From: Gallionella sp.
Lineage (GTDB): Bacteria; Pseudomonadota; Gammaproteobacteria; Burkholderiales; Gallionellaceae
Reading direction: 5' to 3'
DNA length: 64,000 nucleotides
Assembly (NCBI GenBank): GCA_028688275.1
Contig: JAQTYN010000002.1
Coordinates: 1 to 64,000 of the forward strand
In this document: piece after piece, positions 34,794-43,303 of the stretch
Numbering within the stretch: position 1 is the stretch's first letter
Layout of the letters: the number at the start of each line of letters is the position of its first letter
Translations under genes and position numbers: made by a program
Notes under the pieces: model-generated
The model's database searches: none
Told to the model about the DNA's origin: nothing
Seen by the model: the letters and a program-made list of their open reading frames with translations, nothing else

Positions 34794-35189
34794 ATGACTT
34801 ACGCGAGATATTTTTTCATCAGCTTAGTGCTGATGTTCGGGCTGTTCGGTACCGCAGAGGCGTGGGATCACGGGCGTTCGCATCAACATGAGCATGCGGC
34901 ACAAGCTGCGGTGTTGTCGGAAGTGTTGTTGGCGAATTTGCCTGCTGAAGCGCGTGATACGTTGCGTTTAATCAAGCAAGGCGGACCTTTTCCCTATCCG
35001 CGTGATGGCGTGGTGTTTAGCAACCGCGAAAAGGTTTTGCCTAAGCAATACAAAGGTTATTACCACGAATACACAGTCAAAACCCCAGGGCTATCTCATC
35101 GCGGCGCACGGCGGATTGTCAGCGGGGTGATGGGTGAGTATTACTACACGGGCGACCATTACCAATCTTTCCAACGTATTAAGGAATAA
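34794..35189 (+). CDS. Secreted barnase-family guanyl-specific ribonuclease
   Basis: A 131-residue protein with a signal peptide (FFISLVLMFGLFGTAEA) and a C-terminal barnase fold. The three catalytic residues of barnase are recognisable: Glu92 in YYHEYTV, Arg106 or Arg107 in SHRGARRIV, and His122 in TGDHYQSFQRIK, the last nearly identical to the barnase ending. ATG 34794 has GGAG six bases ahead; the track start is 26 codons too long. It should cleave RNA after G outside the cytoplasm, for nutrition or competition. The barstar gene follows after two bases. Confidence 0.93.
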   Translation: MTYARYFFISLVLMFGLFGTAEAWDHGRSHQHEHAAQAAVLSEVLLANLPAEARDTLRLIKQGGPFPYPRDGVVFSNREKVLPKQYKGYYHEYTVKTPGLSHRGARRIVSGVMGEYYYTGDHYQSFQRIKE

Positions 35190-35191
35190 GC

Positions 35192-35587
35192 ATGGAAGAA
35201 CTGGCACAACACTTGAACGACATGGACACCTGCGGCAGCTATCGCCTAGGTTGCCCGATTGAAGCCTTGGAAGATGCCGTAGCGTTGGCAGATTTCAAGT
35301 TGTTTACCATTGATGCACAAGATATCGACGGCAAAGCAGAACTGATTACCGCGATTGCCGAAGCTGCAGAGTTTTATGAAGGTTTTCCCGCAAACTGGGA
35401 CGCACTGCAAGACGCACTGTGTGATATGTCACCCCATATCGCCCCTGGTTATGTATTTTTATTTAAAAATGCTTCTGCCGATTTAGGGTTGTCTGAAGAC
35501 GATCAAGCGATCATTGAAAGCATTTTTGCGGATACCGTAGAATTCTGGCAACACCAACACCGCGCATTTTGGATTTTCTTCGCCTAG
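35192..35587 (+). CDS. Barstar-family ribonuclease inhibitor
   Basis: A 131-residue cytoplasmic protein with the barstar core: FTIDAQDIDGKAELITAIAEA, then the Asp-rich inhibitory helix region FYEGFPANWDALQDALCDMS, whose acidic residues block the RNase active site. It has a longer N-terminus than Bacillus barstar (about 35 extra residues). It begins two bases after the RNase stop, so the inhibitor is made with its enzyme. It ends seven bases before nudB. Confidence 0.92.
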   Translation: MEELAQHLNDMDTCGSYRLGCPIEALEDAVALADFKLFTIDAQDIDGKAELITAIAEAAEFYEGFPANWDALQDALCDMSPHIAPGYVFLFKNASADLGLSEDDQAIIESIFADTVEFWQHQHRAFWIFFA

Positions 35588-35594
35588 GATTACG

Positions 35595-36053
35595 ATGTCC
35601 ACCACCTTTAAACAACCTGTCTCGGTACTCGTGGTGATTTACACCGCCGAGTTGGACGTATTGTTGTTGGAGCGTGCGGACTTCCCTAATTATTGGCAGT
35701 CCATCACAGGCAGCGTGGAATGGGGGGAATCTATCCCCCTCACCGCACTACGCGAAGTGGGCGAGGAAACAGGGATAGACGCTGCGCGTTATAGCCTGAC
35801 AGACTGGCACACGCAAAACCAATACGAAATATTTGCACATTGGCGGCACCGCTACCCTCCCCTCACCACCCATAACCTTGAACATGTTTTTGGATTGCTT
35901 TTACCTAAGCGTGTTGCAGTGACCCTCTCACCGCGAGAGCACCTCAACTATCAATGGTTACCATGGCAGCAAGCATCAGAAAAGGTATTCTCACCTAGCA
36001 ATCAAGCCGCCATATTGCAATTACCTCAATTCATCAGCCAGGAGTTTAGATGA
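35595..36053 (+). CDS. nudB: Dihydroneopterin triphosphate pyrophosphatase (Nudix)
   Basis: A 152-residue Nudix hydrolase with the complete box GSVEWGESIPLTALREVGEETGI and the NudB-type N-terminus PVSVLVVIYTAELDVLLLERADFPNYWQSITG. It removes pyrophosphate from dihydroneopterin triphosphate in folate synthesis. In gammaproteobacteria nudB normally follows aspS directly. Its stop overlaps the first coiled-coil paralogue (ATGA). Confidence 0.93.
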   Translation: MSTTFKQPVSVLVVIYTAELDVLLLERADFPNYWQSITGSVEWGESIPLTALREVGEETGIDAARYSLTDWHTQNQYEIFAHWRHRYPPLTTHNLEHVFGLLLPKRVAVTLSPREHLNYQWLPWQQASEKVFSPSNQAAILQLPQFISQEFR

Positions 36054-37195
36054 GTCAATTAAAATCATTTGTGATTACACCATCGGGAAAATCCGAGCTG
36101 GATAATCCAACGGGAGAGCTGACTCTCGATCAGCGTCAAATACTGTCGTTAGTGGATGGACATCGTACGATTAAAGAGGTAAGCCAGCTCGTTTCTTCAA
36201 CTACTAGTTTATATTTGAATGAATTTTTTGAGTATTTGCTCTTGGCTGGGCTGATTACTGATGCGAGTGAGGCGAATATGCCAATTGATCCAACGCGAGT
36301 TCCCTTTAAAAAAGCAGCTTTGACAACGCAAGTATTGAATCAAGATAGACTGTTATTGACCGAAAGTGAGCGGCGTGCCTGTTTAGAACAAGATTTAAAA
36401 AACAGTGAAACTCAGCTTGCGCAACTAAGTGAAGAACACGAACAATTAGCCAATAAATACAAACGGATCAAACAACAGGTCTTATCGTATAAAGAAGGCA
36501 TGGAGAGTCGCATTGTCGCCCAACAAGCGGAACTCGATATTATCCTAAAACAAAACCAGCAATCCTTAAGCCAGCGTGTCCAACTCGAAACCGAATTGAA
36601 AACGTTGCGGGAAGAGTTTGAGCAACAACAAGAATTGATGGAACGTAAAACCATGCAGCTTGAAGACGCAGTGAAAGTGCGCATGTCGAAAGAACGTTTA
36701 ATCAGCGAAGAGCAGCAGCGGCAAAAAGTGTTGGTGGCAGATGAAATGGTACATACGCATCCACGCTATAAAAAAATTCGTGATCTAGATTTTTTTAGGC
36801 ATTTCGGCAACTTGGAGCTGGCGGAGTTATTACTTTGGGCCGAGTGGCGAGTAGCGGAACCTGGTGAAGTGGTATTACAGGAAGGTGATATAGGTACGCC
36901 CTTTTTTGTCGTTGTTTCTGGACGGTTAGTCGTAGAAAAATCACATAAAATTCTGACTATACTTAAGCCTGGCACTCCTTTTGGTGAGGGATTTTATTTA
37001 GAGCATGAAAATTCTTGTCGCAGTGCGAGTGTCGTGGCCAAGACTGATTGTGAGCTATTACGTATTGATCCTGCTCACTTGGATAGTGCTGAATTAGGCT
37101 CCAGAATGCGTATCGCTGAAGCCTTTATGCGTATTCAAACCAAGCGGTTGCGTGCCGCAAGTCAGATGCTCAAAAACTTATTAGCGCATAGTTAG
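36050..37195 (+). CDS. Coiled-coil cyclic-nucleotide-binding-domain protein, paralogue 1 of 4
   Basis: A 381-residue protein of unknown function in three parts. Residues 1-72 form a compact module (FVITPSGKSELDN, ILSLVDGHRTIKEV, LLLAGLI) that looks winged-helix-like. Residues 100-230 are a charged coiled coil. Residues 250-345 are a cyclic-nucleotide-binding domain with FGEGFYLEHE (311-320) and [15 protein letters not shown], keeping the Gly-Glu and Arg324 of the phosphate-binding cassette. The linker HPRYKKIRDLDFFRHFGN is shared by all four copies. There is no signal peptide or membrane segment. It overlaps nudB by four bases, so it is cotranslated with it. The ligand and role are not known. 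Confidence 0.85.
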   Translation: MSQLKSFVITPSGKSELDNPTGELTLDQRQILSLVDGHRTIKEVSQLVSSTTSLYLNEFFEYLLLAGLITDASEANMPIDPTRVPFKKAALTTQVLNQDRLLLTESERRACLEQDLKNSETQLAQLSEEHEQLANKYKRIKQQVLSYKEGMESRIVAQQAELDIILKQNQQSLSQRVQLETELKTLREEFEQQQELMERKTMQLEDAVKVRMSKERLISEEQQRQKVLVADEMVHTHPRYKKIRDLDFFRHFGNLELAELLLWAEWRVAEPGEVVLQEGDIGTPFFVVVSGRLVVEKSHKILTILKPGTPFGEGFYLEHENSCRSASVVAKTDCELLRIDPAHLDSAELGSRMRIAEAFMRIQTKRLRAASQMLKNLLAHS

Positions 37196-37317
37196 AAAAG
37201 AGAAGGGAGAAGGGGGCAACGGTTTGTTTCACCTTTCACAAAGCTGCGCAGCAGCACATCACCCTTCTCTCTTCTCCCGTCCCCCTTCTCCTTATCAATG
37301 GGAACATTGGAAAATAA
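37196..37317. repeat. Purine/pyrimidine inverted repeat between paralogues 1 and 2
   Basis: A purine-rich left half (GAGAAGGGAGAAGGGGG) and a pyrimidine-rich right half (CCCGTCCCCCTTCTCC) are inverted copies around a central CTGCGCAGCAG palindrome, giving a hairpin of about 90 bases. A similar pyrimidine-rich stretch lies inside copA (24742-24770). Confidence 0.6.
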
Positions 37318-38469
37318 ATGCTAGAAAATAGAGTTTTTGCTTTAACTGACTTGGGACATGCCGAACTAGATAAGCTAGATGGCAATATCTCAGGCAATGA
37401 AAAGCGGTTAATGCAGTTGTTGGATGGAAACTCCTCGCTTGATGAAGTTAAAAAGCTGGCACCAGCTGCCGTTCGTTATGATTTAGAACGCTTGTTAAAC
37501 TGCTTGTTGGACAAACGCTTTATTATCGAATCACAACAAATCTCATCACCTCACGTTTTGCCAATTACTGACTTAAAGAACGGTGGAGCACCGCCTGCTA
37601 TCAAGCCCTTGTATATGGAAATGCGGTTATTAGCAGAAATTGAAGGTAAGAGGCGTTTAGCGGCAGAGAGGGAGTTAGAACAAGTCACATTACAACTGGC
37701 AGAGACACGAAGTCGCCTCCAAGATATATCAGAGAAGTACCAACATCTAACCAGCAGAGTTCACATTTACAAATGTAGTATTGAGAAAAAGTTCGCCGAC
37801 CAGAACGCACAAATTGCAGCGATTTCTGGTGTGAGTCAGGATGATAGAGCTGATCGGGTCAAACTAGAATCTGAGCTGGGGCGGCTACGTATTGAGTTGG
37901 AAATCAAGCAGGACAGGTTGGATAAAATCACCATGGAGATGGACGAGACTGTTCAACAGAAATTGGTTGTTGCGCAATCTATTGAGAATCAGAAACGCAA
38001 ACAAATCAAAATTGAAGCTGAGAATCGATTTCGCACCCATCCACAATATGCACGGATACGGGGTTTAGACTTCTTTAAAAAATTTCGGAATTCCGATTTG
38101 GATGCTCTGCTTTCTTGGGCAGAATGGTTGAATGTTAAGGCAAACGAAACCGTCATTTCTGAGGGTGAGCTAGGCTTACCTTTCTATGTGGTCGTTTCAG
38201 GCCGCTTGGCGGTGGTTAAAAAGAGACGAACATTAAGTGTATTGAAAGCAGGTAATTCATTTGGTGAAATCGCCTATTTGGATGACGAAAATCCACAGCG
38301 TGATGTGAGTGTGGTGGCTCAAACCGACTGCGAACTGCTCAAACTAGAACCGTCCCATTTGGAAAATGCAGAATTAATGCTGCGTATGCATATTGCAGAA
38401 GCCTTGGTACGCGTGCAAGCACAAAGATTACGCCGTACGGTAGATACAGTCGTGAGAATGTTGGACTAG
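37318..38469 (+). CDS. Coiled-coil cyclic-nucleotide-binding-domain protein, paralogue 2 of 4
   Basis: A 383-residue protein with the same layout as the copies around it. The N-terminal module is FALTDLGHAELDKLDG with MQLLDGNSSLDEVKKLAP. A long coiled coil runs from about residue 95 to 235 with AEIEGKRRLAAERELEQ. The shared linker is HPQYARIRGLDFFKKFRNSDL, and the C-terminal cyclic-nucleotide domain has FGEIAYLDDENPQRDVSVVAQTDCELL. The cassette Arg is kept. No ribosome site is obvious beyond GGGAAC upstream. It is more similar to paralogue 3 than to 1 in the N-terminal module and linker. Cytoplasmic; function unknown. Confidence 0.85.
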   Translation: MLENRVFALTDLGHAELDKLDGNISGNEKRLMQLLDGNSSLDEVKKLAPAAVRYDLERLLNCLLDKRFIIESQQISSPHVLPITDLKNGGAPPAIKPLYMEMRLLAEIEGKRRLAAERELEQVTLQLAETRSRLQDISEKYQHLTSRVHIYKCSIEKKFADQNAQIAAISGVSQDDRADRVKLESELGRLRIELEIKQDRLDKITMEMDETVQQKLVVAQSIENQKRKQIKIEAENRFRTHPQYARIRGLDFFKKFRNSDLDALLSWAEWLNVKANETVISEGELGLPFYVVVSGRLAVVKKRRTLSVLKAGNSFGEIAYLDDENPQRDVSVVAQTDCELLKLEPSHLENAELMLRMHIAEALVRVQAQRLRRTVDTVVRMLD

Positions 38470-38629
38470 ACACGAGCATAATTACCTACGGATTCAAGTT
38501 TGAAGGGCAACTGTTTGGTTATCGTTAGTTGCTAGCGTGGATACACAAAGCATATTCACCCCAGCAAGCAAAAACAAGCCGCTGACAGACTTGCAACTTA
38601 ATACCCAATTCCCCTTCAGAGGATACAAA

Positions 38630-39994
38630 ATGAACGAGACAAGAGTATTTGTAAGAACCCAATTAGGTCAATCGGAATTGGATAAATTCGATGGCAATCT
38701 ATCCGAAGATGAAAAGCGTTTAATCTGCCTGATTGATGGTCTAAATAGCATCGCAGACTTAAGACACAAAGCACCTGCTGGAGTACGTGATGATCTGGGC
38801 GAATTATTGAGTCATTTACTCCTAAAAGGATTTATTATTGACATTCGTCAAGAGAGCAAAGAGAAAAAAATATTTATCAGAACACACCCAGGGGATCTGG
38901 CACTGGAACAACCAGACAGGAATACGTCTGAAGGTGAGCTCTATGTATTGTCCTTGCTGGATGGTCGAACCAATATCGCAGATTTAAGAACAAAAATCAC
39001 GTCACTAACCTCCTACGATGTGTTTGATCTAGTCAATAAACTACTACTTAAAGAGCTGATTATTGAACAAACCCAAGCTGAGTCTATTGATAAAAAGGAA
39101 AAAATGCTGAAGCATGCCAATGCCAGCCAAACACTGCATTTGGAAATGCTATTGCTAGCAGAGGTGGAAGTAGAGCGTCGTCTGGAAGTTGAGCAGGAAC
39201 TCATAGCACTGCGAGAAAAATACGCTCAATCGCAATCCGACCTGAATAAGATCACATCTGACTATGAGGGGATGCGAAGCAAAATCACCCTTTATAGGCA
39301 AGAGGTTGAGGCCAAAATTGCAGAACAACAAGCTGAGATTATGGCGATTTCCGGACTAAATCAAGGCGACCGCACCCAGCGTATGAAGTTGGAAGCGGAT
39401 TTAATACAATTACGCTTGAAAATGGAAATGATGCAGGACATGATGGGCAAACAATCCGCCATTTTAGATGAGACCATACAGCAACGTTTACTGCTTGCCC
39501 AGTTGGCAGCACAAGCTGAACGCAAACAAAATAAGGTGAATGCAGAGAGTCGTGTCCGCACACATCCACAATATGCGCGGGTAAGAGGATTGGATTTCTT
39601 CAAAAAATTTCGTAATTCTGATTTGGATGAGTTGCTGTCTTGGTCTGAGTTGATCCATGTGAAGGAAAATGAGACGATTATCTCCGAGGGTGAATTTGGG
39701 TTGACGTTCTACATTGTTCTGTCGGGAAAATTACTCGTACTGAAGGATAAGCACACGATCATGATGTTAAGTACGGGAGATTCTTTTGGCGAGTGTTCTC
39801 ATTTTTCTGAGAGTGAGCTACTAAGGGATATTAGTGTTAGATCACAATCGGAATGCGAGTTATTGTTGTTTGAGCCCGTATATTTGGAAAAAGCTGACTT
39901 AATGTTACGTATGAACTTGGCTGAATCACTCGTACGTACCCAAGTAAAACGTCAGCGACGGATGATGAAGGTGATGGTTAAAATGTTTAATTGA
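38630..39994 (+). CDS. Coiled-coil cyclic-nucleotide-binding-domain protein, paralogue 3 with doubled N-terminal module
   Basis: A 454-residue copy that carries two N-terminal modules in tandem: residues 1-70 (FVRTQLGQSELDKFDG, ICLIDGLNSIADL) and about 75-145 (IFIRTHPGDLALEQPD, LSLLDGRTNIADL). The coiled coil (about 165-305), the linker HPQYARVRGLDFFKKFRNSDL and the cyclic-nucleotide domain (FGECSHFSESELLRDISV) follow. ATG 38630 was chosen over the GTG at 38537 because GAGG lies seven bases ahead and it aligns with the start of paralogue 2. The extra module explains its greater length. Its cassette is the most divergent of the four. Function unknown. Confidence 0.85.
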   Translation: MNETRVFVRTQLGQSELDKFDGNLSEDEKRLICLIDGLNSIADLRHKAPAGVRDDLGELLSHLLLKGFIIDIRQESKEKKIFIRTHPGDLALEQPDRNTSEGELYVLSLLDGRTNIADLRTKITSLTSYDVFDLVNKLLLKELIIEQTQAESIDKKEKMLKHANASQTLHLEMLLLAEVEVERRLEVEQELIALREKYAQSQSDLNKITSDYEGMRSKITLYRQEVEAKIAEQQAEIMAISGLNQGDRTQRMKLEADLIQLRLKMEMMQDMMGKQSAILDETIQQRLLLAQLAAQAERKQNKVNAESRVRTHPQYARVRGLDFFKKFRNSDLDELLSWSELIHVKENETIISEGEFGLTFYIVLSGKLLVLKDKHTIMMLSTGDSFGECSHFSESELLRDISVRSQSECELLLFEPVYLEKADLMLRMNLAESLVRTQVKRQRRMMKVMVKMFN

Positions 39995-40068
39995 GTAGGG
40001 TTAGGCTAGATATTGATGGGCAATCGATTTTATTTACATATCCCGAAATAAAATATTAAGGATCAATC

Positions 40069-41256
40069 ATGAGACAAACTAAAATTTTTTCGATCACCTA
40101 TGAAGGTCGGGACGAACTGGAATACTCGACGGGCATGTTGGTCGGCGATGAACGACGGGTGATGCGCTTGATTGATGGGGTCAGCAGCGTAGAAGGGATA
40201 GGGAAAAAAGTGCCCCCCAGCGTGCGGGTCAACTTGGATGATATCTTTGAAAAACTGCTGGCGGCTAGATTGATTGAAGATACAGGCAAAGGCGCATTTG
40301 ATATTCCCCTGAAAAAACTGGCCTTAATGTTTGAAGAAAAGGTTGAAGCCGCTATTTTGGCGAGTAAAGAAGCCCATAAGGATATTGTTTCATTCGCAGA
40401 ATTAGAACTGGAACGACGCGTTGAAACTGAGCACAAATTGGCGAGTAGCGAAGCTAAATTGACTCAAACCAACATGAATTTGGCACTCATCACCAATCAG
40501 TATGAATCACTCCAGCAACAAGTGGCGGCCTACAAGCAGGGCATGGAGGCAAAAATTGCCGAGCAGCAATCCCAGTTAGTCGCGGTATTAGGGCAAAGCA
40601 AGGAGGCGCAGGCACAACGCTTTAAGTTAGAAAGCGAATTGAATCAGATGCGCTCTGATTTTGTACAAATGCAAGACACCATAGAGAAAAAAGCGGCGCG
40701 TATGGATGAAACGCTACGCTTGCGTGTACTGGAAGAGCAACATGCTTTGCAAGTCAAAAAAGAGCAAATGAAAGTGGCCGCTGACGAGATGGTGCGCTCA
40801 CATCCTCATTACGCACGCATACGTGGACTAGAATTTTTCAAGGACTTCCGTAATTCTGACTTAGCTGAATTGCTACTCTGGACAGAATGGAAAGAATTTA
40901 AAGAAGGCGAGCAAATTCTGGTTGAAGGTGAAATGAGCTTTCCCTTTTACATCATTGTGTCAGGCAAATTACAGGTACTGAAGGGCGGCAAAGAACTTAT
41001 CGTATTGAAGGCGGGCGAACCTTTTGGGGAAATTTCCTATTTGGATAATGACAATCCGCATCGCAGTGCCAGCGTCGCGGCGAAAACCGATTGTGAATTG
41101 TTATTGCTGGATCCCTCTTATTTAGACAATGCTGCACCGATGTTGCGCATGTGTATCGCGGAAGCGATTGTTCGGGTACAAGCCAAACGCTTGCGCCGTG
41201 CGGTGAATATGGTGGTTAAACTCTTGGTGGATAAAAATGCAGAAGTTGACCTCTAA
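40069..41256 (+). CDS. Coiled-coil cyclic-nucleotide-binding-domain protein, paralogue 4 of 4
   Basis: A 395-residue protein with N-terminal module [16 protein letters not shown] and [19 protein letters not shown], a coiled coil from about residue 105 to 240 ([23 protein letters not shown]), the linker [24 protein letters not shown] and a cyclic-nucleotide domain with [29 protein letters not shown]. This copy has the best-preserved phosphate-binding cassette. Its last 20 bases overlap the start of nadA, so nadA translation is probably coupled to it. Function unknown. Confidence 0.85.
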   Translation: MRQTKIFSITYEGRDELEYSTGMLVGDERRVMRLIDGVSSVEGIGKKVPPSVRVNLDDIFEKLLAARLIEDTGKGAFDIPLKKLALMFEEKVEAAILASKEAHKDIVSFAELELERRVETEHKLASSEAKLTQTNMNLALITNQYESLQQQVAAYKQGMEAKIAEQQSQLVAVLGQSKEAQAQRFKLESELNQMRSDFVQMQDTIEKKAARMDETLRLRVLEEQHALQVKKEQMKVAADEMVRSHPHYARIRGLEFFKDFRNSDLAELLLWTEWKEFKEGEQILVEGEMSFPFYIIVSGKLQVLKGGKELIVLKAGEPFGEISYLDNDNPHRSASVAAKTDCELLLLDPSYLDNAAPMLRMCIAEAIVRVQAKRLRRAVNMVVKLLVDKNAEVDL

Positions 41257-42337
41257 TCCCGATACGCTCATCGAAGTCCCCTACGATCACCCTGGGTGCA
41301 GCACCGCTGCCGCGTGGGCGAAAACCCCGCGTGAACCCGCGCCCGCAGAAAAAGCCGCGCTGATTGCGCATATCAAAGAGATGCTGATCGCGCAAAATGC
41401 GGTACTGGTGGCGCATTACTATGTGCATCCTGATTTGCAAGATTTGGCGGAAGCCACGGGCGGCATGGTGTCGGATTCGTTAGATATGGCAAATTTTGGC
41501 TATCAACATCCCGCACAAACCATCGTGGTGGCGGGCGTGCGCTTTATGGGCGAATCCGCCAAAATTTTGAGTCCTGAAAAACGCGTGCTAATGCCTGATT
41601 TAGATGCGACTTGCTCGCTGGATTTAGGTTGCCCCGCTGACGAATTTGCCGCGTTTTGTGATGCGCACCCCGATCACACGGTGGTGGTGTATGCCAACAC
41701 CAGTGCGGCGGTCAAAGCGCGGGCGGATTGGATGGTGACCAGCTCCATCGCCCTGCCCGTGGTCAAACACCTCAAAGCCCAAGGCAAAAAAATCATCTGG
41801 GCACCTGACCGTCATTTAGGCAACTATATTGAGCAAGAAACAGGCGTGGAAATGTTGCGCTGGCAAGGCGCGTGCATCGTGCATGACGAATTCAAAGTCA
41901 GCGAATTGCAGGCGTTAAAAGCCGAACACCCCCACGCCAAAGTGTTGGTACATCCCGAATCGCCCGCAGCCATTGTTGCCTTGGCGGATGTGGTGGGTTC
42001 AACCACGCAAATCATCAAAGCCTCGCAACAGTTTGATAACACCGAATTTATTGTGGCAACCGACAACGGTATTTTGCACAAAATGCGCACCTTGTCGCCG
42101 CACAAAACCTTTATCGAAGCACCTACCGCAGGCAAGGGTGCCAATTGTCGCAGTTGCGCGCACTGTCCGTGGATGGCGATGAATGGTTTAACCAATTTGG
42201 CAGAAGTACTCGAAACGGGTAAAAATGAAATCCACATCGACCCCGCAATCGGCGAACGTGCCAAATTGCCGATACAACGGATGTTGGATTTTGCCAAACA
42301 AATCAACCTACCCACCAAGGGCATCGGAAACGCTTAA
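41237..42337 (+). CDS. nadA: Quinolinate synthase
   Basis: A 366-residue NadA with the repeated alpha/beta domains and 4Fe-4S ligands recognisable in [14 protein letters not shown] and [15 protein letters not shown]. Other conserved blocks are [30 protein letters not shown] and [10 protein letters not shown]. It condenses iminoaspartate with dihydroxyacetone phosphate to quinolinate for NAD synthesis. GGTGG lies seven bases ahead of the ATG, inside the last codons of the fourth paralogue. It precedes panC by 37 bases. Confidence 0.97.
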   Translation: MQKLTSNPDTLIEVPYDHPGCSTAAAWAKTPREPAPAEKAALIAHIKEMLIAQNAVLVAHYYVHPDLQDLAEATGGMVSDSLDMANFGYQHPAQTIVVAGVRFMGESAKILSPEKRVLMPDLDATCSLDLGCPADEFAAFCDAHPDHTVVVYANTSAAVKARADWMVTSSIALPVVKHLKAQGKKIIWAPDRHLGNYIEQETGVEMLRWQGACIVHDEFKVSELQALKAEHPHAKVLVHPESPAAIVALADVVGSTTQIIKASQQFDNTEFIVATDNGILHKMRTLSPHKTFIEAPTAGKGANCRSCAHCPWMAMNGLTNLAEVLETGKNEIHIDPAIGERAKLPIQRMLDFAKQINLPTKGIGNA

Positions 42338-42374
42338 AGCTGAGCACGTTTTTTGCCCTCTACGAAAGCACGAT

Positions 42375-43205
42375 ATGCAAATTTTGACTAGCACGGCCGA
42401 ATTACGGGCGCGTTTGCGCACGGAACCCAACATCGTTTTTGTCCCCACCATGGGGAATTTGCACCAAGGGCATCTTGATTTGATGCACCTTGCCCGTGCG
42501 CACGGCAGTTGTGTGGTCACCAGTATTTTCGTCAATCCGCTACAGTTTGGTCCGAATGAAGACTTTGATCGTTATCCGCGCACCTTTGCGGCAGATTGTA
42601 AAAAGTTAGCAGGTTTGGTTGATGTGCTGTTTGCACCCAGCGTGGCGGAGATGTACCCCACTTTGCAAACGGTATTTGTCGAGCCACCGTCTGTAGCGAA
42701 CCAGTTATGCGGTGCGAATCGTCCTGGGCATTTTCGGGGCATGGCGACGGTGGTACTCAAACTATTTAATCTGGTTCAGCCCCATGTCGCTGTATTTGGT
42801 CAGAAGGATTATCAGCAATTACACATTATTCGCCAGATGGTGACGCAGTTTAATTTTCCGATTCAGATTATTGGGGGTGCCACCGTCAGAGCGGAAGATG
42901 GGTTGGCATTAAGCTCACGTAATCAATATCTTAATGAAGCACAACGCGCGGAAGCCGCGAGCTTGTTTCTCACATTGAATCACTTGCGTGACGCGCTGTT
43001 GCAAGGAAAATCAGATATTGCTTCGTTAGAACAAGCTGCCATTAACGGGTTAACTGCGCGAGGTTGGCAAGTGGATTATCTGACCGTACGTAATCAATCT
43101 GACCTGCTCCCCGCAACACAAAGCGAGTGCGTGATTTTAGTCGCTGCAAAACTGGGCAATACCCGTTTGTTAGACAATGTGGAAGTGAACTTACCTACGG
43201 ATTGA
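42375..43205 (+). CDS. panC: Pantothenate synthetase
   Basis: A 276-residue PanC with the ATP motifs FVPTMGNLHQGHLDLMHLA and VFGQKDYQQLHIIRQM, plus RPGHFRGMATVV and ALSSRNQYLN. It joins pantoate and beta-alanine with ATP. The track ORF starts 50 codons early, in the end of nadA; ATG 42375 aligns with known PanC starts. panB and panD are not in the window. A palindromic repeat and a convergent methyltransferase gene follow. Confidence 0.96.
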   Translation: MQILTSTAELRARLRTEPNIVFVPTMGNLHQGHLDLMHLARAHGSCVVTSIFVNPLQFGPNEDFDRYPRTFAADCKKLAGLVDVLFAPSVAEMYPTLQTVFVEPPSVANQLCGANRPGHFRGMATVVLKLFNLVQPHVAVFGQKDYQQLHIIRQMVTQFNFPIQIIGGATVRAEDGLALSSRNQYLNEAQRAEAASLFLTLNHLRDALLQGKSDIASLEQAAINGLTARGWQVDYLTVRNQSDLLPATQSECVILVAAKLGNTRLLDNVEVNLPTD

Positions 43206-43240
43206 AATCACAAATTGCCGAGTCCCCTACCCTTCTCATT

Positions 43241-43302
43241 CGTCCTCTCGCCCGCTTGCGGGAGAGAGTTAGAGAGAGGGGCTATGGGCGGGGGAGAGGG
43301 CG
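43241..43302. repeat. Palindromic CTCGCCCGCTTGCGGGAGAG repeat after panC
   Basis: CTCTCGCCCGCTTGCGGGAGAG forms a strong hairpin. GAGAGGGGCTATGGGCGGGGGAG follows. It matches the copies at 31040 and 34705. Sitting between the convergent panC and methyltransferase genes, it may serve as a shared transcription end. Confidence 0.65.
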
Positions 43303-43303
43303 A

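Noticed and set aside
36050-41256. Crp/Fnr transcription factors
   Set aside because: The cyclic-nucleotide domain is at the C-terminus with no helix-turn-helix after it, so the usual Crp layout is absent.
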